49,481 bases of DNA from Oscillatoriales cyanobacterium USR001 (GTDB taxonomy: Bacteria; Cyanobacteriota; Cyanobacteriia; Cyanobacteriales; Microcoleaceae), in contig MBRE01000033.1 in NCBI GenBank assembly GCA_001698425.1, positions 1 through 49,481 on the forward strand, read 5' to 3'. The notes under the pieces were generated by a model. That model did not search any database and was not told where the DNA came from. It worked only from the letters and a program-made list of their open reading frames with translations. Of this stretch, positions 17,695 through 26,447 are shown in pieces. Made by a program: the position numbers and the translations under genes. Numbering within the stretch: the stretch's first letter is position 1; the number at the start of each line of letters is the position of its first letter.

Positions 17695-20157
17695 ATGTTT
17701 GAAAGCTTTACAGAACAAGCCGTTAAGGTGATTATGCTGGCTCAGGAAGAAGCTCGTCGCCTCGGTCACAACTTTGTGGGTACTGAGCAAATTCTCCTGG
17801 GACTGATCGGGGAAGGTACTGGTATCGCCGCTAAAGTCTTGACTGATATGGGTTTGAATATCAAAGACGTGCGGACGGAAATTCAAAGAATCATTGGTAG
17901 AGGTTCTGGGTTTGTACCCTCGGAAATTCCTTTTACGCCTCGCGTTAAACGGATTTTTGAGTCAGCACTTAACGAAGCTCGTAAGCTAGGACACAGTTAT
18001 ATTGGTACTGAGCATATCTTACTGGGATTGATCGCGGATGATGAAGGTGTGGCGGTTAAGGTGTTGGAAGTTTTAGGGATCGATCGCGCTCAAGTCCGTA
18101 CTAAGGTGATTCGGGCATCAGGAGAAGATACGGTTTATGCCGGTGGTGTTCGCGATCGCAATACCAAAGCTCCTACCCTAGAAGAATTTGGGACAAATCT
18201 TACCAAATTAGCTGCGGAAGGTAAACTCGATCCTGTAGTCGGTCGCGAAACCGAAATTGAACGGGTAATTCAAATTCTCGGCCGTCGTACTAAAAATAAT
18301 CCCGTATTAGTTGGGGAACCGGGAGTTGGTAAAACGGCGATCGCGGAAGGAATTGCTCAACGAATTGCTAACAATAGCGTCCATGAAATCCTCGCAGGAA
18401 AACAAGTGGTTAGCCTGGATATGGGAGCCATGATTGCCGGGACAAAATTCCGAGGCGAATTTGAAGAACGCCTCAAAACTATCATGGAAGAAATACGCAA
18501 CGCTGGCAATATTATCCTCTTCATTGATGAAATTCATACCCTCATTGGAGCAGGTGCGGTACAAGGTAGTATGGATGCTGCTAACATCCTGAAACCTGCC
18601 CTTGCTAGAGGTCAATTGCAATGCGTTGGTGCAACTACTTTAGACGAATATCGCAAACATATTGAACGGGATGCGGCCCTCGAACGTCGCTTTCAACCAG
18701 TAAAAGTAGGCGAACCAAGCGTTGTAGAAACCATCGAAATTTTGTACGGATTGCGGTCAGCTTACGAACAGCATCATAAACTAAAAATTTCTGATGAAGC
18801 GTTAATTGCGGCTGCCCAACTTAGCGATCGCTATATCAACGATCGCTTCCTACCTGACAAAGCAATTGACTTGATCGATGAAGCTGGTTCCCGCGTTCAT
18901 GTAATGAACTCCCAACCATCACCAGAAGTCAAAGAATTGAAGCGGTTATTGCCAGAAATAACTAAAGAAAAAGAAGCCGCAGTGCGCGAACAAGACTTTG
19001 AAAAAGCTGGCAAATTACGCGATCGCGAACTCGATCTCCAAAACCAAATTAAAAAAGCCAACAGCAAAAAACCCGAAGTCACCACACTTCCGATCGTCAC
19101 CGAAGAAGATATCGCCCATATTGTCGCCTCTTGGACAGGAGTACCTGTGAGCAAAGTGACAGAATCTGAATCGGAATTGCTGATGCACATGGAAGACACT
19201 TTACACCAGCGTTTAATTGGTCAAGAAGAAGCGGTTGTCGCTGTTTCTCGCGCCATTCGTCGCGCCAGAGTCGGCCTCAAAAACCCCAACCGACCAATAG
19301 CTAGTTTCATCTTTTCCGGTCCCACTGGTGTTGGTAAAACCGAACTAACTAAAGCTTTAGCCGACTATTTCTTTGGTTCCGAAGCTGCCATGATTCGACT
19401 GGATATGTCTGAATTTATGGAACGCCACACTGTTTCTAAACTTATCGGTTCGCCTCCCGGTTTTGTCGGTTACGATGAAGGCGGTCAACTAACAGAAGCA
19501 GTACGCCGCAAACCCTACGCAGTTGTATTATTCGATGAAATCGAAAAAGCTCACCCCGATGTCTTTAATATCCTTCTGCAAATATTAGAAGATGGACGAT
19601 TAACAGATGCCAAAGGTCGCACTGTAGATTTCAAGAATACTCTACTGATTATGACTTCAAACATCGGTTCTAAAGTGATCGAAAAAGGTGGCGGTGGTTT
19701 GGGTTTTGAGTTTGCGGATAATACAGCAGATACTCAATACCATCGGATTCGTAATCTAGTTAATGAGGAACTTAAGCAATACTTCCGACCTGAATTTCTC
19801 AACCGATTAGATGAAATTATCGTCTTCCGTCAGTTGAATAAAGAGGAAGTCAAGGAAATTGCCGGTATCATGTTGCGTCAACTTTTCTCTCGTTTAACGG
19901 AACAAGGTATTACCTTAGATGTAACTGAAGCTTTCAAAGATCATTTAGTCAAAGAAGGCTACAATCCCAGTTATGGTGCAAGGCCTCTGCGCCGCGCGAT
20001 TATGCGGTTATTAGAGGATGTATTGGCTGAGGAAATGCTTTCTGGGCGACTCAAGGAAGGAGACAGCGCGATCGTCGATATTAATGATAGCGGCGAAGTG
20101 AAAGTATTACCAGGAGATCCTCAAAAGCCGAAGCTAGAATTAGCATTTTTGCATTAG
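17695..20157 (+). CDS. clpC: ATP-dependent Clp protease ATP-binding subunit ClpC
   Basis: ClpC is an AAA+ unfoldase that feeds proteins to the ClpP/ClpR protease and is essential in cyanobacteria. The 820-residue protein shows the N-terminal Clp-N repeats ([20 protein letters not shown] and the second copy near residue 80), a first Walker [14 protein letters not shown] (about 208) with Walker [11 protein letters not shown], a UVR-like segment around residue 430 ([16 protein letters not shown]), and a second Walker [15 protein letters not shown] (about 545). The UVR motif separates ClpC from ClpB and ClpA. An AGGAAA sequence precedes the ATG. It is monocistronic. Confidence 0.98.
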   Translation: MFESFTEQAVKVIMLAQEEARRLGHNFVGTEQILLGLIGEGTGIAAKVLTDMGLNIKDVRTEIQRIIGRGSGFVPSEIPFTPRVKRIFESALNEARKLGHSYIGTEHILLGLIADDEGVAVKVLEVLGIDRAQVRTKVIRASGEDTVYAGGVRDRNTKAPTLEEFGTNLTKLAAEGKLDPVVGRETEIERVIQILGRRTKNNPVLVGEPGVGKTAIAEGIAQRIANNSVHEILAGKQVVSLDMGAMIAGTKFRGEFEERLKTIMEEIRNAGNIILFIDEIHTLIGAGAVQGSMDAANILKPALARGQLQCVGATTLDEYRKHIERDAALERRFQPVKVGEPSVVETIEILYGLRSAYEQHHKLKISDEALIAAAQLSDRYINDRFLPDKAIDLIDEAGSRVHVMNSQPSPEVKELKRLLPEITKEKEAAVREQDFEKAGKLRDRELDLQNQIKKANSKKPEVTTLPIVTEEDIAHIVASWTGVPVSKVTESESELLMHMEDTLHQRLIGQEEAVVAVSRAIRRARVGLKNPNRPIASFIFSGPTGVGKTELTKALADYFFGSEAAMIRLDMSEFMERHTVSKLIGSPPGFVGYDEGGQLTEAVRRKPYAVVLFDEIEKAHPDVFNILLQILEDGRLTDAKGRTVDFKNTLLIMTSNIGSKVIEKGGGGLGFEFADNTADTQYHRIRNLVNEELKQYFRPEFLNRLDEIIVFRQLNKEEVKEIAGIMLRQLFSRLTEQGITLDVTEAFKDHLVKEGYNPSYGARPLRRAIMRLLEDVLAEEMLSGRLKEGDSAIVDINDSGEVKVLPGDPQKPKLELAFLH

Positions 20158-20208
20158 GATTCTTCCTCATGTCTGGTAAGGAATAGAAATTAAATAATTA
20201 GCTTGTTT

Positions 20209-20244
20209 GTAGTAAGCGCTTTAGCGCGCTAAAGCGCTTACTAC
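20209..20244. repeat. Palindromic element GTAGTAAGCGCTTTAGCG, copy 1
   Basis: A perfect 36-bp palindrome just after clpC. Related copies lie at 37035 and 49093 and share an upstream flank of the type GGAATgAAAaTTAAATAA. At this location the transcript hairpin could help end clpC transcription, but it has no U-run. The shared flank shows that the unit is longer than the palindrome. Confidence 0.9.
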
Positions 20245-20258
20245 GAACCCTACCTCAT

Positions 20259-20450
20259 CTACGGGGAACATGGATATTTGCTGCCATCTTCTCGCGTGCA
20301 TTCTCGCGCAGCATTAGTGTTAGCAATTATTTTTTCTGTTTGACTTTTCTGTCCATTGCCATGATTAAATGCTGTTAGAGAAGTTGAACTTGACTCTAAT
20401 TTCAAGATTAATAGCACGAAAAGTACGACAATAGTAGATATGGTTTTCAT
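20259..20450 (-). CDS. Small secreted peptide, hypothetical
   Basis: A 63-residue protein with a probable signal peptide (MKTISTIVVLFVLLILKLES) followed by a short polar mature part ending CTREDGSKYPCSP, with only two Cys that could form a disulfide. The ATG has a good GAGGGAG Shine-Dalgarno about 8 bases upstream, which supports a real gene. No function is recognised. It converges on clpC, with the palindromic repeat between them. Confidence 0.55.
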   Translation of the reverse strand: MKTISTIVVLFVLLILKLESSSTSLTAFNHGNGQKSQTEKIIANTNAARECTREDGSKYPCSP

Positions 20451-20820
20451 GTTCGTTTCTCCCTCTGATTAATTTTTGAACGCACGGAGGTCGAAGCGAG
20501 TTGGCCAACTTTGCTTCTAAAAATTGAAAGTTAAGTATTGTGAAATCTCTCGCTTTTTTAGACTTGGTTGAGGTTCAACCTTGCGAGGTATTCAATATGT
20601 TTATCTGGGGAAAGTTAAAAAATTATGCTTTGGTTCCATCAATGACTCAAGCAAAGTCAACAATGCTCTCGATCGAGTGTGAGACTTCGATCTCAACGTA
20701 GAGGTAAATAGCCATTCATATCAAATCCGTTAGCATCGGAATTATTCATCTCTCCGATCTCCCTCTGTGTTCTCTGTGGTTAAATCATTCCGATACAAGC
20801 GGAAACGATATCACCCCTAC
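20451..20820. other. Intergenic region without a recognised gene
   Basis: About 370 bases lie between the small secreted peptide and the end of the Gfo/Idh/MocA gene. I see a short hairpin GGTTGA-GGT-TCAACC at about 20567-20581 and a CTCTGTGTTCTCTGTGGTT motif common in cyanobacterial spacers at about 20763. The promoter of the small peptide should lie in the first 100 bases. No tRNA or credible open frame was found. Confidence 0.5.
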
Positions 20821-21858
20821 TTAACAAATTGTGATAGTTTTTCCTCCAAGCTTCAGGGATTCGCTAAGAGCGCTGAGGATGCGGACAAATTCTACTCCTA
20901 TCCAACCGGAAGAAATGGGAGAGGGCGTGTTACTTTGAATGGAATGTAGAAAGCGATCGCAAACTTGTTGTAAGGGTTCGACTGGTTCTACTGTTAATAT
21001 TTCCGAAGATTGACGTAGATTTGAATGGCGATCGCTCTCTGAATAACCATATTTTACGATCAAAGGTGTATCAATTAACAAGTCATCAAAAATTAATGTT
21101 CCCTGACTTCCTACAACTGCTAAACGCCTTTGTTTATCAGGATTAATCCAGCAAAGGTGAATAAATGCTTGAAAGCCATCTGGGTAAGTTAACTTAATCC
21201 AAACTAAATCATCAAGAGGTAATTCGTAATTGATATTTTTTTCTATATTCCGGTTTTTCTGATTAATTAAAACAGTTCCACTTGCTGATACTTGAATTGG
21301 GGTTTTTCCTAACCAGGTATTAAAAATTGCAATATCGTGAATCGCTAAATCCCAAAGGGCATCAACGTCATTTCGCACGGGTTCGAGATGGGTACGTTGA
21401 GCATAACCATAGCGCAAATTGCCTAATTTACCCTGTTGAATTGCATTTTTTCCTGCTTCAATAGCTGGATGAAATAGGTAGGTATGATCGACAAAAAGTT
21501 GGCATTTTTGTTGTTCGGCGAGTTGACAAAGTGCGATCGCATCTTCGAGGTTAAGAGTTAAAGGTTTTTCGGCAAAAACATGGTAGCTTTGCTGAAGGGC
21601 GGCGGTAATTAGGGTGTTGTGAGTAGAGGCGGGAGTGGCGATCGCAACTGCTACTAATCCCGGCAATTTTTCCACTGCTGACCAATCCGTTGCTAGAACT
21701 ATATTAGCATCAAAATTAAACTGTTTTTGCACCGCTGCTAAACGTTCCGGGTGCGGATCTACAACTGCTAAAATCTGACTCTGAGGATGTTCTAAAAAGT
21801 TGCGGATTAAGTGTATTCCCCAACGACCAGCACCTAAAATAGCAATGCCAATTTTCAT
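20821..21858 (-). CDS. Gfo/Idh/MocA family NAD(P)-dependent oxidoreductase
   Basis: Predicted sugar or sugar-nucleotide oxidoreductase; the substrate is unknown. The 345-residue protein has an N-terminal Rossmann fold, IGIAILGAGRWGIHLIRNF, with the family signature EKPLTLNLEDA (about residue 97) and the C-terminal alpha/beta dimerisation domain, where WDLAIHDIAIFNTWLG supplies the conserved catalytic-region Asp and His. No sugar-modification cluster adjoins it, so the pathway cannot be inferred. The ATG start begins MKIGIAIL. Confidence 0.85.
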   Translation of the reverse strand: MKIGIAILGAGRWGIHLIRNFLEHPQSQILAVVDPHPERLAAVQKQFNFDANIVLATDWSAVEKLPGLVAVAIATPASTHNTLITAALQQSYHVFAEKPLTLNLEDAIALCQLAEQQKCQLFVDHTYLFHPAIEAGKNAIQQGKLGNLRYGYAQRTHLEPVRNDVDALWDLAIHDIAIFNTWLGKTPIQVSASGTVLINQKNRNIEKNINYELPLDDLVWIKLTYPDGFQAFIHLCWINPDKQRRLAVVGSQGTLIFDDLLIDTPLIVKYGYSESDRHSNLRQSSEILTVEPVEPLQQVCDRFLHSIQSNTPSPISSGWIGVEFVRILSALSESLKLGGKTITIC

Positions 21859-22054
21859 TAATTAATCAGTATTTTCTTAAAAAAAATAATATGCAAAGTC
21901 TAATCGAACATCTGAAAAAAGTCAAGAATTTTCGTAAATATCGCGGTAAAAGGTACAAACTCTGGTTCATATAATAAAGAATTAGAACAGAAGCCCAATT
22001 CGTAAAAAAACCGATTTCTTTGGTTAGGGTGCGTAAGTCCTGATAAATCTGGGT

Positions 22055-22126
22055 TAGGGGCAAAGCATTCGGCCAGATAATTTATCGCTTTTACTCAAAG
22101 ATTTTTTGCCCGAATGCTTTGCCTAC
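22055..22126. repeat. Dispersed inverted repeat of the GAAGCATT family
   Basis: Left arm TAGGGGCAAAGCATTCGGCC and right arm GGGCAAAAAA-type, read inverted as TAGGCAAAGCATTCGGGC, surround about 35 AT-rich bases. It is related to the repeats at 12708, 25368 and 28983. The rest of the 299-base spacer 21859-22157 is AT-rich, with one weak open frame that I reject. Confidence 0.7.
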
Positions 22127-22157
22127 TGTCAAGAGTCGCCTCAAATTCAACTAATCC

Positions 22158-22709
22158 CTAAACTCGTGCTTTTTGTACCTCTTTGCGCTCAGGTTGTAAA
22201 GACTTACTACCGCTATAAAACTCCCGTAATTCTACTCTCGTAAACTTGACTCCCCAAGGGTCAGTTGTTGTATCCAATTCCTCGACTAAAGCATTGTTAA
22301 TCTCATTGCGAGCCGTGTAAAGTTCCTCCACATTTAATTTAGCAATGTGCGTCCGAATTGAAAGAATCAACATATTTAGCATGGCTTCTTGAAGATTCTG
22401 CACCTTGTAAGAAGCTTTTTCTAAGTCAATGATTCGCCAATAGACAATAAATTCAACGGTGACTGAAACGCGATCTTTGGTAGTACATTGTTGCGGTTCT
22501 AGGTTTAAAATTTGCTCCCGCAGGGTTTCTTTATAAGCAACTTGTTCGACAAAGGGAATTAGAAATGTTAAACCTGGATCGAGTTTCTTTCCATCATACT
22601 TGCCAAAGATTTCAACTAAGGCTTCATCGCCTTGACGAACTATTTTTACACTGCCGGCTAAGGATACGCCAGTGATAGCAAATAAGACTATCAAAAAATA
22701 CTGATACAT
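22158..22709 (-). CDS. Short SPFH/band-7 (slipin-like) membrane protein
   Basis: A stomatin/slipin-type scaffold: N-terminal membrane anchor (residues 1-20), then an SPFH domain with IVRQGDEALVEIFGKYDGKK, LDPGLTFLIPFVEQV and EFIVYWRI, ending with WGVKFTRVELREF. At 183 residues it stops just after the SPFH domain, whereas slipins usually have a further 60-130 residues of coiled coil. It is therefore truncated or a naturally short form. AGGAGA precedes the ATG. It lies 144 bases downstream of an nfeD-type gene, the classic partner. Confidence 0.8.
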   Translation of the reverse strand: MYQYFLIVLFAITGVSLAGSVKIVRQGDEALVEIFGKYDGKKLDPGLTFLIPFVEQVAYKETLREQILNLEPQQCTTKDRVSVTVEFIVYWRIIDLEKASYKVQNLQEAMLNMLILSIRTHIAKLNVEELYTARNEINNALVEELDTTTDPWGVKFTRVELREFYSGSKSLQPERKEVQKARV

Positions 22710-22853
22710 GGTGAATCTCCTGGTTTAAGGTGGTGTGGACTGAAAATTAATTAATTGTCAAGGTTGATCCCAAGTCTGGGTTAGTTATCCCTTTTTTTTG
22801 ATGAACCGCAGAGGGGAGAGGGAATAAAGGGGATAATGGTGAGGGATTTGGTA

Positions 22854-23399
22854 TTAATTGTTGATGCGAATGAATTTTTCGTGGACAACAATTAGGGTGT
22901 TTCCTTCCCGTCGCAAAACGTAAACTTTTTGGCGGGGTGCAATCGATCCTTGGGAATCTTCGTTTCTGGCTTTCCAAGAAGCACCTTCATAAATTACCAT
23001 TCCGGTTTCTCCTGGTAAAATTTCTGAGATGGTTGTGGCTTCGGTTGCTTCGGGAATGATGAACTTTTTGCGAATAATAAAGACTGGTCTAACCCAGACA
23101 GTTAGGGGAAGAGCTATGCCCATCCAGTAGATTATTTGCCAGTCGAAATCTTCATACATTACGTCCACCCAACTAAATTGAAATGTGATCGATCCTCTCC
23201 ACAAAATAAAGGATTCAATTAGGGCTGAAGCTGCCATCATCAGCACATAAAATCTGTATTTTTGGGTTTGAGTTTTGATGATTAATAGCTCAATTAGACC
23301 AAGTACAATTCCGATGATTAACCATAAAATCGGTGGAGTTATGACGAAACGTGCTTGATTAGTTGTTGCTGCTAGTGACCAGATTAAAGTGGAGTACAC
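22854..23399 (-). CDS. NfeD-like membrane protein
   Basis: Predicted NfeD-family protein, partner of SPFH/slipin proteins in membrane microdomains. The 181 residues contain four hydrophobic segments (ILWLIIGIVLGLIELLII; YVLMMAASALIESFIL; the region IIYWMGIALPLTVWV) and a C-terminal OB-like domain (LPGETGMVIYEGASWKARN ... VYVLRREGNTLIV). The start is GTG with a strong AGGAGGTGA site 7 bases upstream. It is followed by the SPFH gene, so the pair is an operon. Confidence 0.75.
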   Translation of the reverse strand: MYSTLIWSLAATTNQARFVITPPILWLIIGIVLGLIELLIIKTQTQKYRFYVLMMAASALIESFILWRGSITFQFSWVDVMYEDFDWQIIYWMGIALPLTVWVRPVFIIRKKFIIPEATEATTISEILPGETGMVIYEGASWKARNEDSQGSIAPRQKVYVLRREGNTLIVVHEKFIRINN

Positions 23400-23565
23400 A
23401 ATGATTCACCTCCTGTTAACTGCTCGACTTTCTCTGTTATTTCCTATCAAATCAGGCCGATCAATGAGTTGGGGACTGAGTTATTCGAGAATTCATCGAC
23501 TTTTCATCGACTTTAGGGATAATTGGCATTTAAGATGGTTGCAGTGTCTTTACCGTAAATAACCA

Positions 23566-25335
23566 ATGCCGCGATCGCTAAGGGTGCGCGAAGAGTGCAT
23601 TTCCGTAGTTAAATCTGCTCTGCTCAGAAATGGCTTTCCTAGCCAGAAAATTCTTGCTGAGGATTTAGGGATAGCCCAGTCGACTGTCAGTAATTTTCTT
23701 AATGGTAAGCCTGTAGATTATGCCAATTTTGCGGAAATTTGCCGGGTTTTAGCGCAGGAATGGCGGGATATTGCTGATTTTAATGATTATTCTCTATCGG
23801 AGGAAACGCGGCCGAAAAGGGCGAAAATTGCGATCGCATATTCGTCAGATAGCAATAGTTTGGCTCAATATTTGCAACAAGCTTTGATCGCCGCTAGTCA
23901 CGAAGTATTTTTAGGCAAAAACTGCCGTTTAGATTCTTATTTAAAGCTTTCTGATTATTTATTGTTGCTGCTTTCTGAGGAATCTGCGATCGGTGAAATG
24001 GTGTTAGCACAGGTGCAATTAGTTTTAGAATTGCAACATTTAACTCCCCAAAAACCAGCAATTTTACCGATTTTTGTTGACTTTTTTCCTGATGTGCGAT
24101 CGCTTGATTTGTTGAGTTATTTGGAGGGTATTCAGCCTTGGGCGTGGCGCTGTGCTGATGATAGTTCAATGTTAGCCTCGGAGATTGCGATCGCGATCGC
24201 GCAAGGCCGCACTTCCCTAAATCCTAACCACAAATTAGCCGTCAATTTGCCGATAATTTCTCCTAGTAAAAACACCACTAAAAAACAGCATTATATTCAA
24301 TCTCAACCCGTTGCTGAAATAGAATTACCAGGGGGACAAGTTAGCCTAATTTCTAACTTTTATATCGAACGTTATCCCATTGAGTCCCGCTGTTATGAAA
24401 CTATTAGTCAGCCAGGAGCTTTAATTCGCATCAAAGCACCTAGACAAATGGGCAAAACTTCCCTAATGTCAAGGATTTTACATCACGCCGAGCAGGAAGG
24501 TTCTCGCACAGTCGCCCTCAGTTTTCAGTTAGCAAATAAGAGAATTTTTGCCAACTCAGATACATTTTTACAATGGTTTTGTGCTTGTATCGGTCAAGAA
24601 TTGGGAATGTTAGATCAATTAGTTAAATGCTGGCAATTAGCTGATATAATCGGCAGCAATCAGTGCTGCAAAGCTTACTTTGAACAGTATTTACTATCGG
24701 AAACATCAGCCTCTCTAACTTTAGGTTTAGATGAAGTCGATCGCGTCTTTGAATCCCCAGAAATTGCCGATGATTTCTTTGGATTACTGCGAGCTTTACA
24801 CGAAGAAGCAAAGCGGCGAGATATTTGGAAAAAGTTTCGTTTAGTAGTTGTCCATTCAACGGAAGTTTACATTCCTTTGGATGTGAATAAGTCGCCGTTT
24901 AATGTTGGTTTACCCATTGATTTACCAGAATTTAACTTACAACAAGTGCAGGAGTTAGCCAAAAGACATGGTTTAGTTTGGAGTGTTGCAGAAATTGAGG
25001 AATTACTTGTATTAATTGGCGGACATCCTTATTTAATTCGGTTAGCAATGTATTATATTGCTCGTCAAGATGTAAGTTTAAATCAATTAGTAAAAAATGC
25101 TCCCACTGAAGCAGGAATTTATAGCGATCATTTGCGGCGACATCTTTGGAATTTAGAGAAATATCCGCCATTAATGGAGGCGATGAGAGAGATAGTAACG
25201 GCGGTTGATGGGGTACGTTTGCGATCGGATTTGGCGTTTAAATTAAATAGTATGGGTTTAGTAAAAATTGATGGCAATAATTGTACTGCCCGGTGTAATT
25301 TATATCAACAATATTTTCGCGATCGCTTAAGTTAA
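23566..25335 (+). CDS. HTH - TIR-like - AAA/STAND-type protein
   Basis: A 589-residue multidomain protein. Residues about 12-65 form a Cro/C1-type helix-turn-helix (QKILAEDLGIAQSTVSNFL). Residues about 87-200 look like a TIR domain (KIAIAYSSDSNSLAQYLQQA ... DYLLLLLSEESAIGEMVLAQ ... PAILPIFVDFF). Residues 260-589 are an AAA_35-type ATPase with Walker A APRQMGKTSL (about 291-300) and Walker B LTLGLDEVDRV. Aligned by eye, the TIR catalytic Glu position is Gln149, so NAD hydrolysis is doubtful. By domain logic it is a sensor or effector in regulation or defence; that is inference. ATG at 23566. No adjoining effector gene. Confidence 0.75.
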   Translation: MPRSLRVREECISVVKSALLRNGFPSQKILAEDLGIAQSTVSNFLNGKPVDYANFAEICRVLAQEWRDIADFNDYSLSEETRPKRAKIAIAYSSDSNSLAQYLQQALIAASHEVFLGKNCRLDSYLKLSDYLLLLLSEESAIGEMVLAQVQLVLELQHLTPQKPAILPIFVDFFPDVRSLDLLSYLEGIQPWAWRCADDSSMLASEIAIAIAQGRTSLNPNHKLAVNLPIISPSKNTTKKQHYIQSQPVAEIELPGGQVSLISNFYIERYPIESRCYETISQPGALIRIKAPRQMGKTSLMSRILHHAEQEGSRTVALSFQLANKRIFANSDTFLQWFCACIGQELGMLDQLVKCWQLADIIGSNQCCKAYFEQYLLSETSASLTLGLDEVDRVFESPEIADDFFGLLRALHEEAKRRDIWKKFRLVVVHSTEVYIPLDVNKSPFNVGLPIDLPEFNLQQVQELAKRHGLVWSVAEIEELLVLIGGHPYLIRLAMYYIARQDVSLNQLVKNAPTEAGIYSDHLRRHLWNLEKYPPLMEAMREIVTAVDGVRLRSDLAFKLNSMGLVKIDGNNCTARCNLYQQYFRDRLS

Positions 25336-25518
25336 AGATATAGCAACTGCCAAGGCGATTAGGACAGTAGGGGCGAAGCATTGATGTCAACTTTTTGACA
25401 GCTTTTCTAATGAAACCAAACCATAATCATTATAAAATACGCTCTATAGTCTATTGTCCTATTAAATGCAAGTCTGCAAATATCTCATACAAAATTAGGA
25501 TGCTCTCAAAAGATAACT

Positions 25519-26442
25519 TCATTTCCCATCATTTGTTGGCTTTAAATCCCCAAATTTCTGCTGCCAAAACTTCTGTGCTACCTGTGCAGCATCCTGTTGT
25601 TTCCCATCAACTTGATAGTTAAGTTTTCGCATATCTTCCTCAGAGATTTTCCCTCCCAATTCCTTCAAAACTTGACGTAAATTTGGGTATTTTTCCAAAA
25701 TAGCAGATCGCACCACTGGTGCAGCTTCATAAGGGGGAAAATATTGCTTATCATCCTTAAGCACCACTAAACCCAAACTCTCAATTAATCCGTCAGTGGA
25801 ATTACCAGCAATTACATCTACTTGTTTTTCCTTGAGTGCTTGGTATAGTAATCCTAATAGCATTTCTTTCGGTTCCTGTGCAAACTTAAGCTGATAAGTT
25901 TTTGCTAATCCAGGAAATCCATCTTCTCTTTCTTTAAATTCTGGCCCGATTCCCGCCCGAAATTGCGGTGCAACTTTTCCCAGTTGAGAAAGAGTTTGTA
26001 AATTAAATTTTTTGGCATCATCGCCCCGGATAATAATTGCAAAGGTATTATTAAATCCCAAAGGTTCTATCCATTCAGACTGAAATTGTTTAGGATATTC
26101 TTGCTGGATATAAGCGTAAACTTTTTTAGGGTCAGATATCGGTTTTTGTTTGAGAATATTGGCAAAGGCAGTGCCAGTATATTCTACATATAAGTCAACC
26201 TTTCCAGCTACTAGGGATTGATGACAAAGATTGCCACCTAAATTTAGTTGACGTTCTACTTTTATATCTGTCTTGGCTTCAATATGACGGGCTAATATTT
26301 CGGCGAGAATAACTTGCTCTGAAAAGTCTTTTGAACAAATGACAATTTGTTTTTGGGAAGTCGAATTACAGCCAGCGGTAATTAATAGGAAAAATAGCGA
26401 GAAAACAGAGGATAAAAAACTTGATTTTGGTTGGGAAAGCAT
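25519..26442 (-). CDS. Glycine betaine/choline-type ABC substrate-binding lipoprotein
   Basis: An OpuAC-like periplasmic binding protein of a compatible-solute (betaine, choline or similar) uptake system. The 307 residues start with a lipoprotein signal, FSLFFLLITAGC (Cys about 25), followed by IVICSKDFSEQVILAEILAR, LNLGGNLCHQSLVAGKVDLYVEYTGT and a C-terminal lobe with IAGNSTDGLIESLGL. These are strong family signatures. No permease or ATPase gene is adjacent, so it must work with a distant transporter or act as a stand-alone sensor. It starts 5 bases after the peroxidase gene stops and may share its transcript. Confidence 0.85.
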   Translation of the reverse strand: MLSQPKSSFLSSVFSLFFLLITAGCNSTSQKQIVICSKDFSEQVILAEILARHIEAKTDIKVERQLNLGGNLCHQSLVAGKVDLYVEYTGTAFANILKQKPISDPKKVYAYIQQEYPKQFQSEWIEPLGFNNTFAIIIRGDDAKKFNLQTLSQLGKVAPQFRAGIGPEFKEREDGFPGLAKTYQLKFAQEPKEMLLGLLYQALKEKQVDVIAGNSTDGLIESLGLVVLKDDKQYFPPYEAAPVVRSAILEKYPNLRQVLKELGGKISEEDMRKLNYQVDGKQQDAAQVAQKFWQQKFGDLKPTNDGK

Positions 26443-26447
26443 GGATT

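Noticed and set aside
21866..22063. 65-codon minus-strand frame downstream of the SPFH region
   Set aside because: Composition reflects AT-rich spacer; no Shine-Dalgarno, and it runs into a dispersed repeat.
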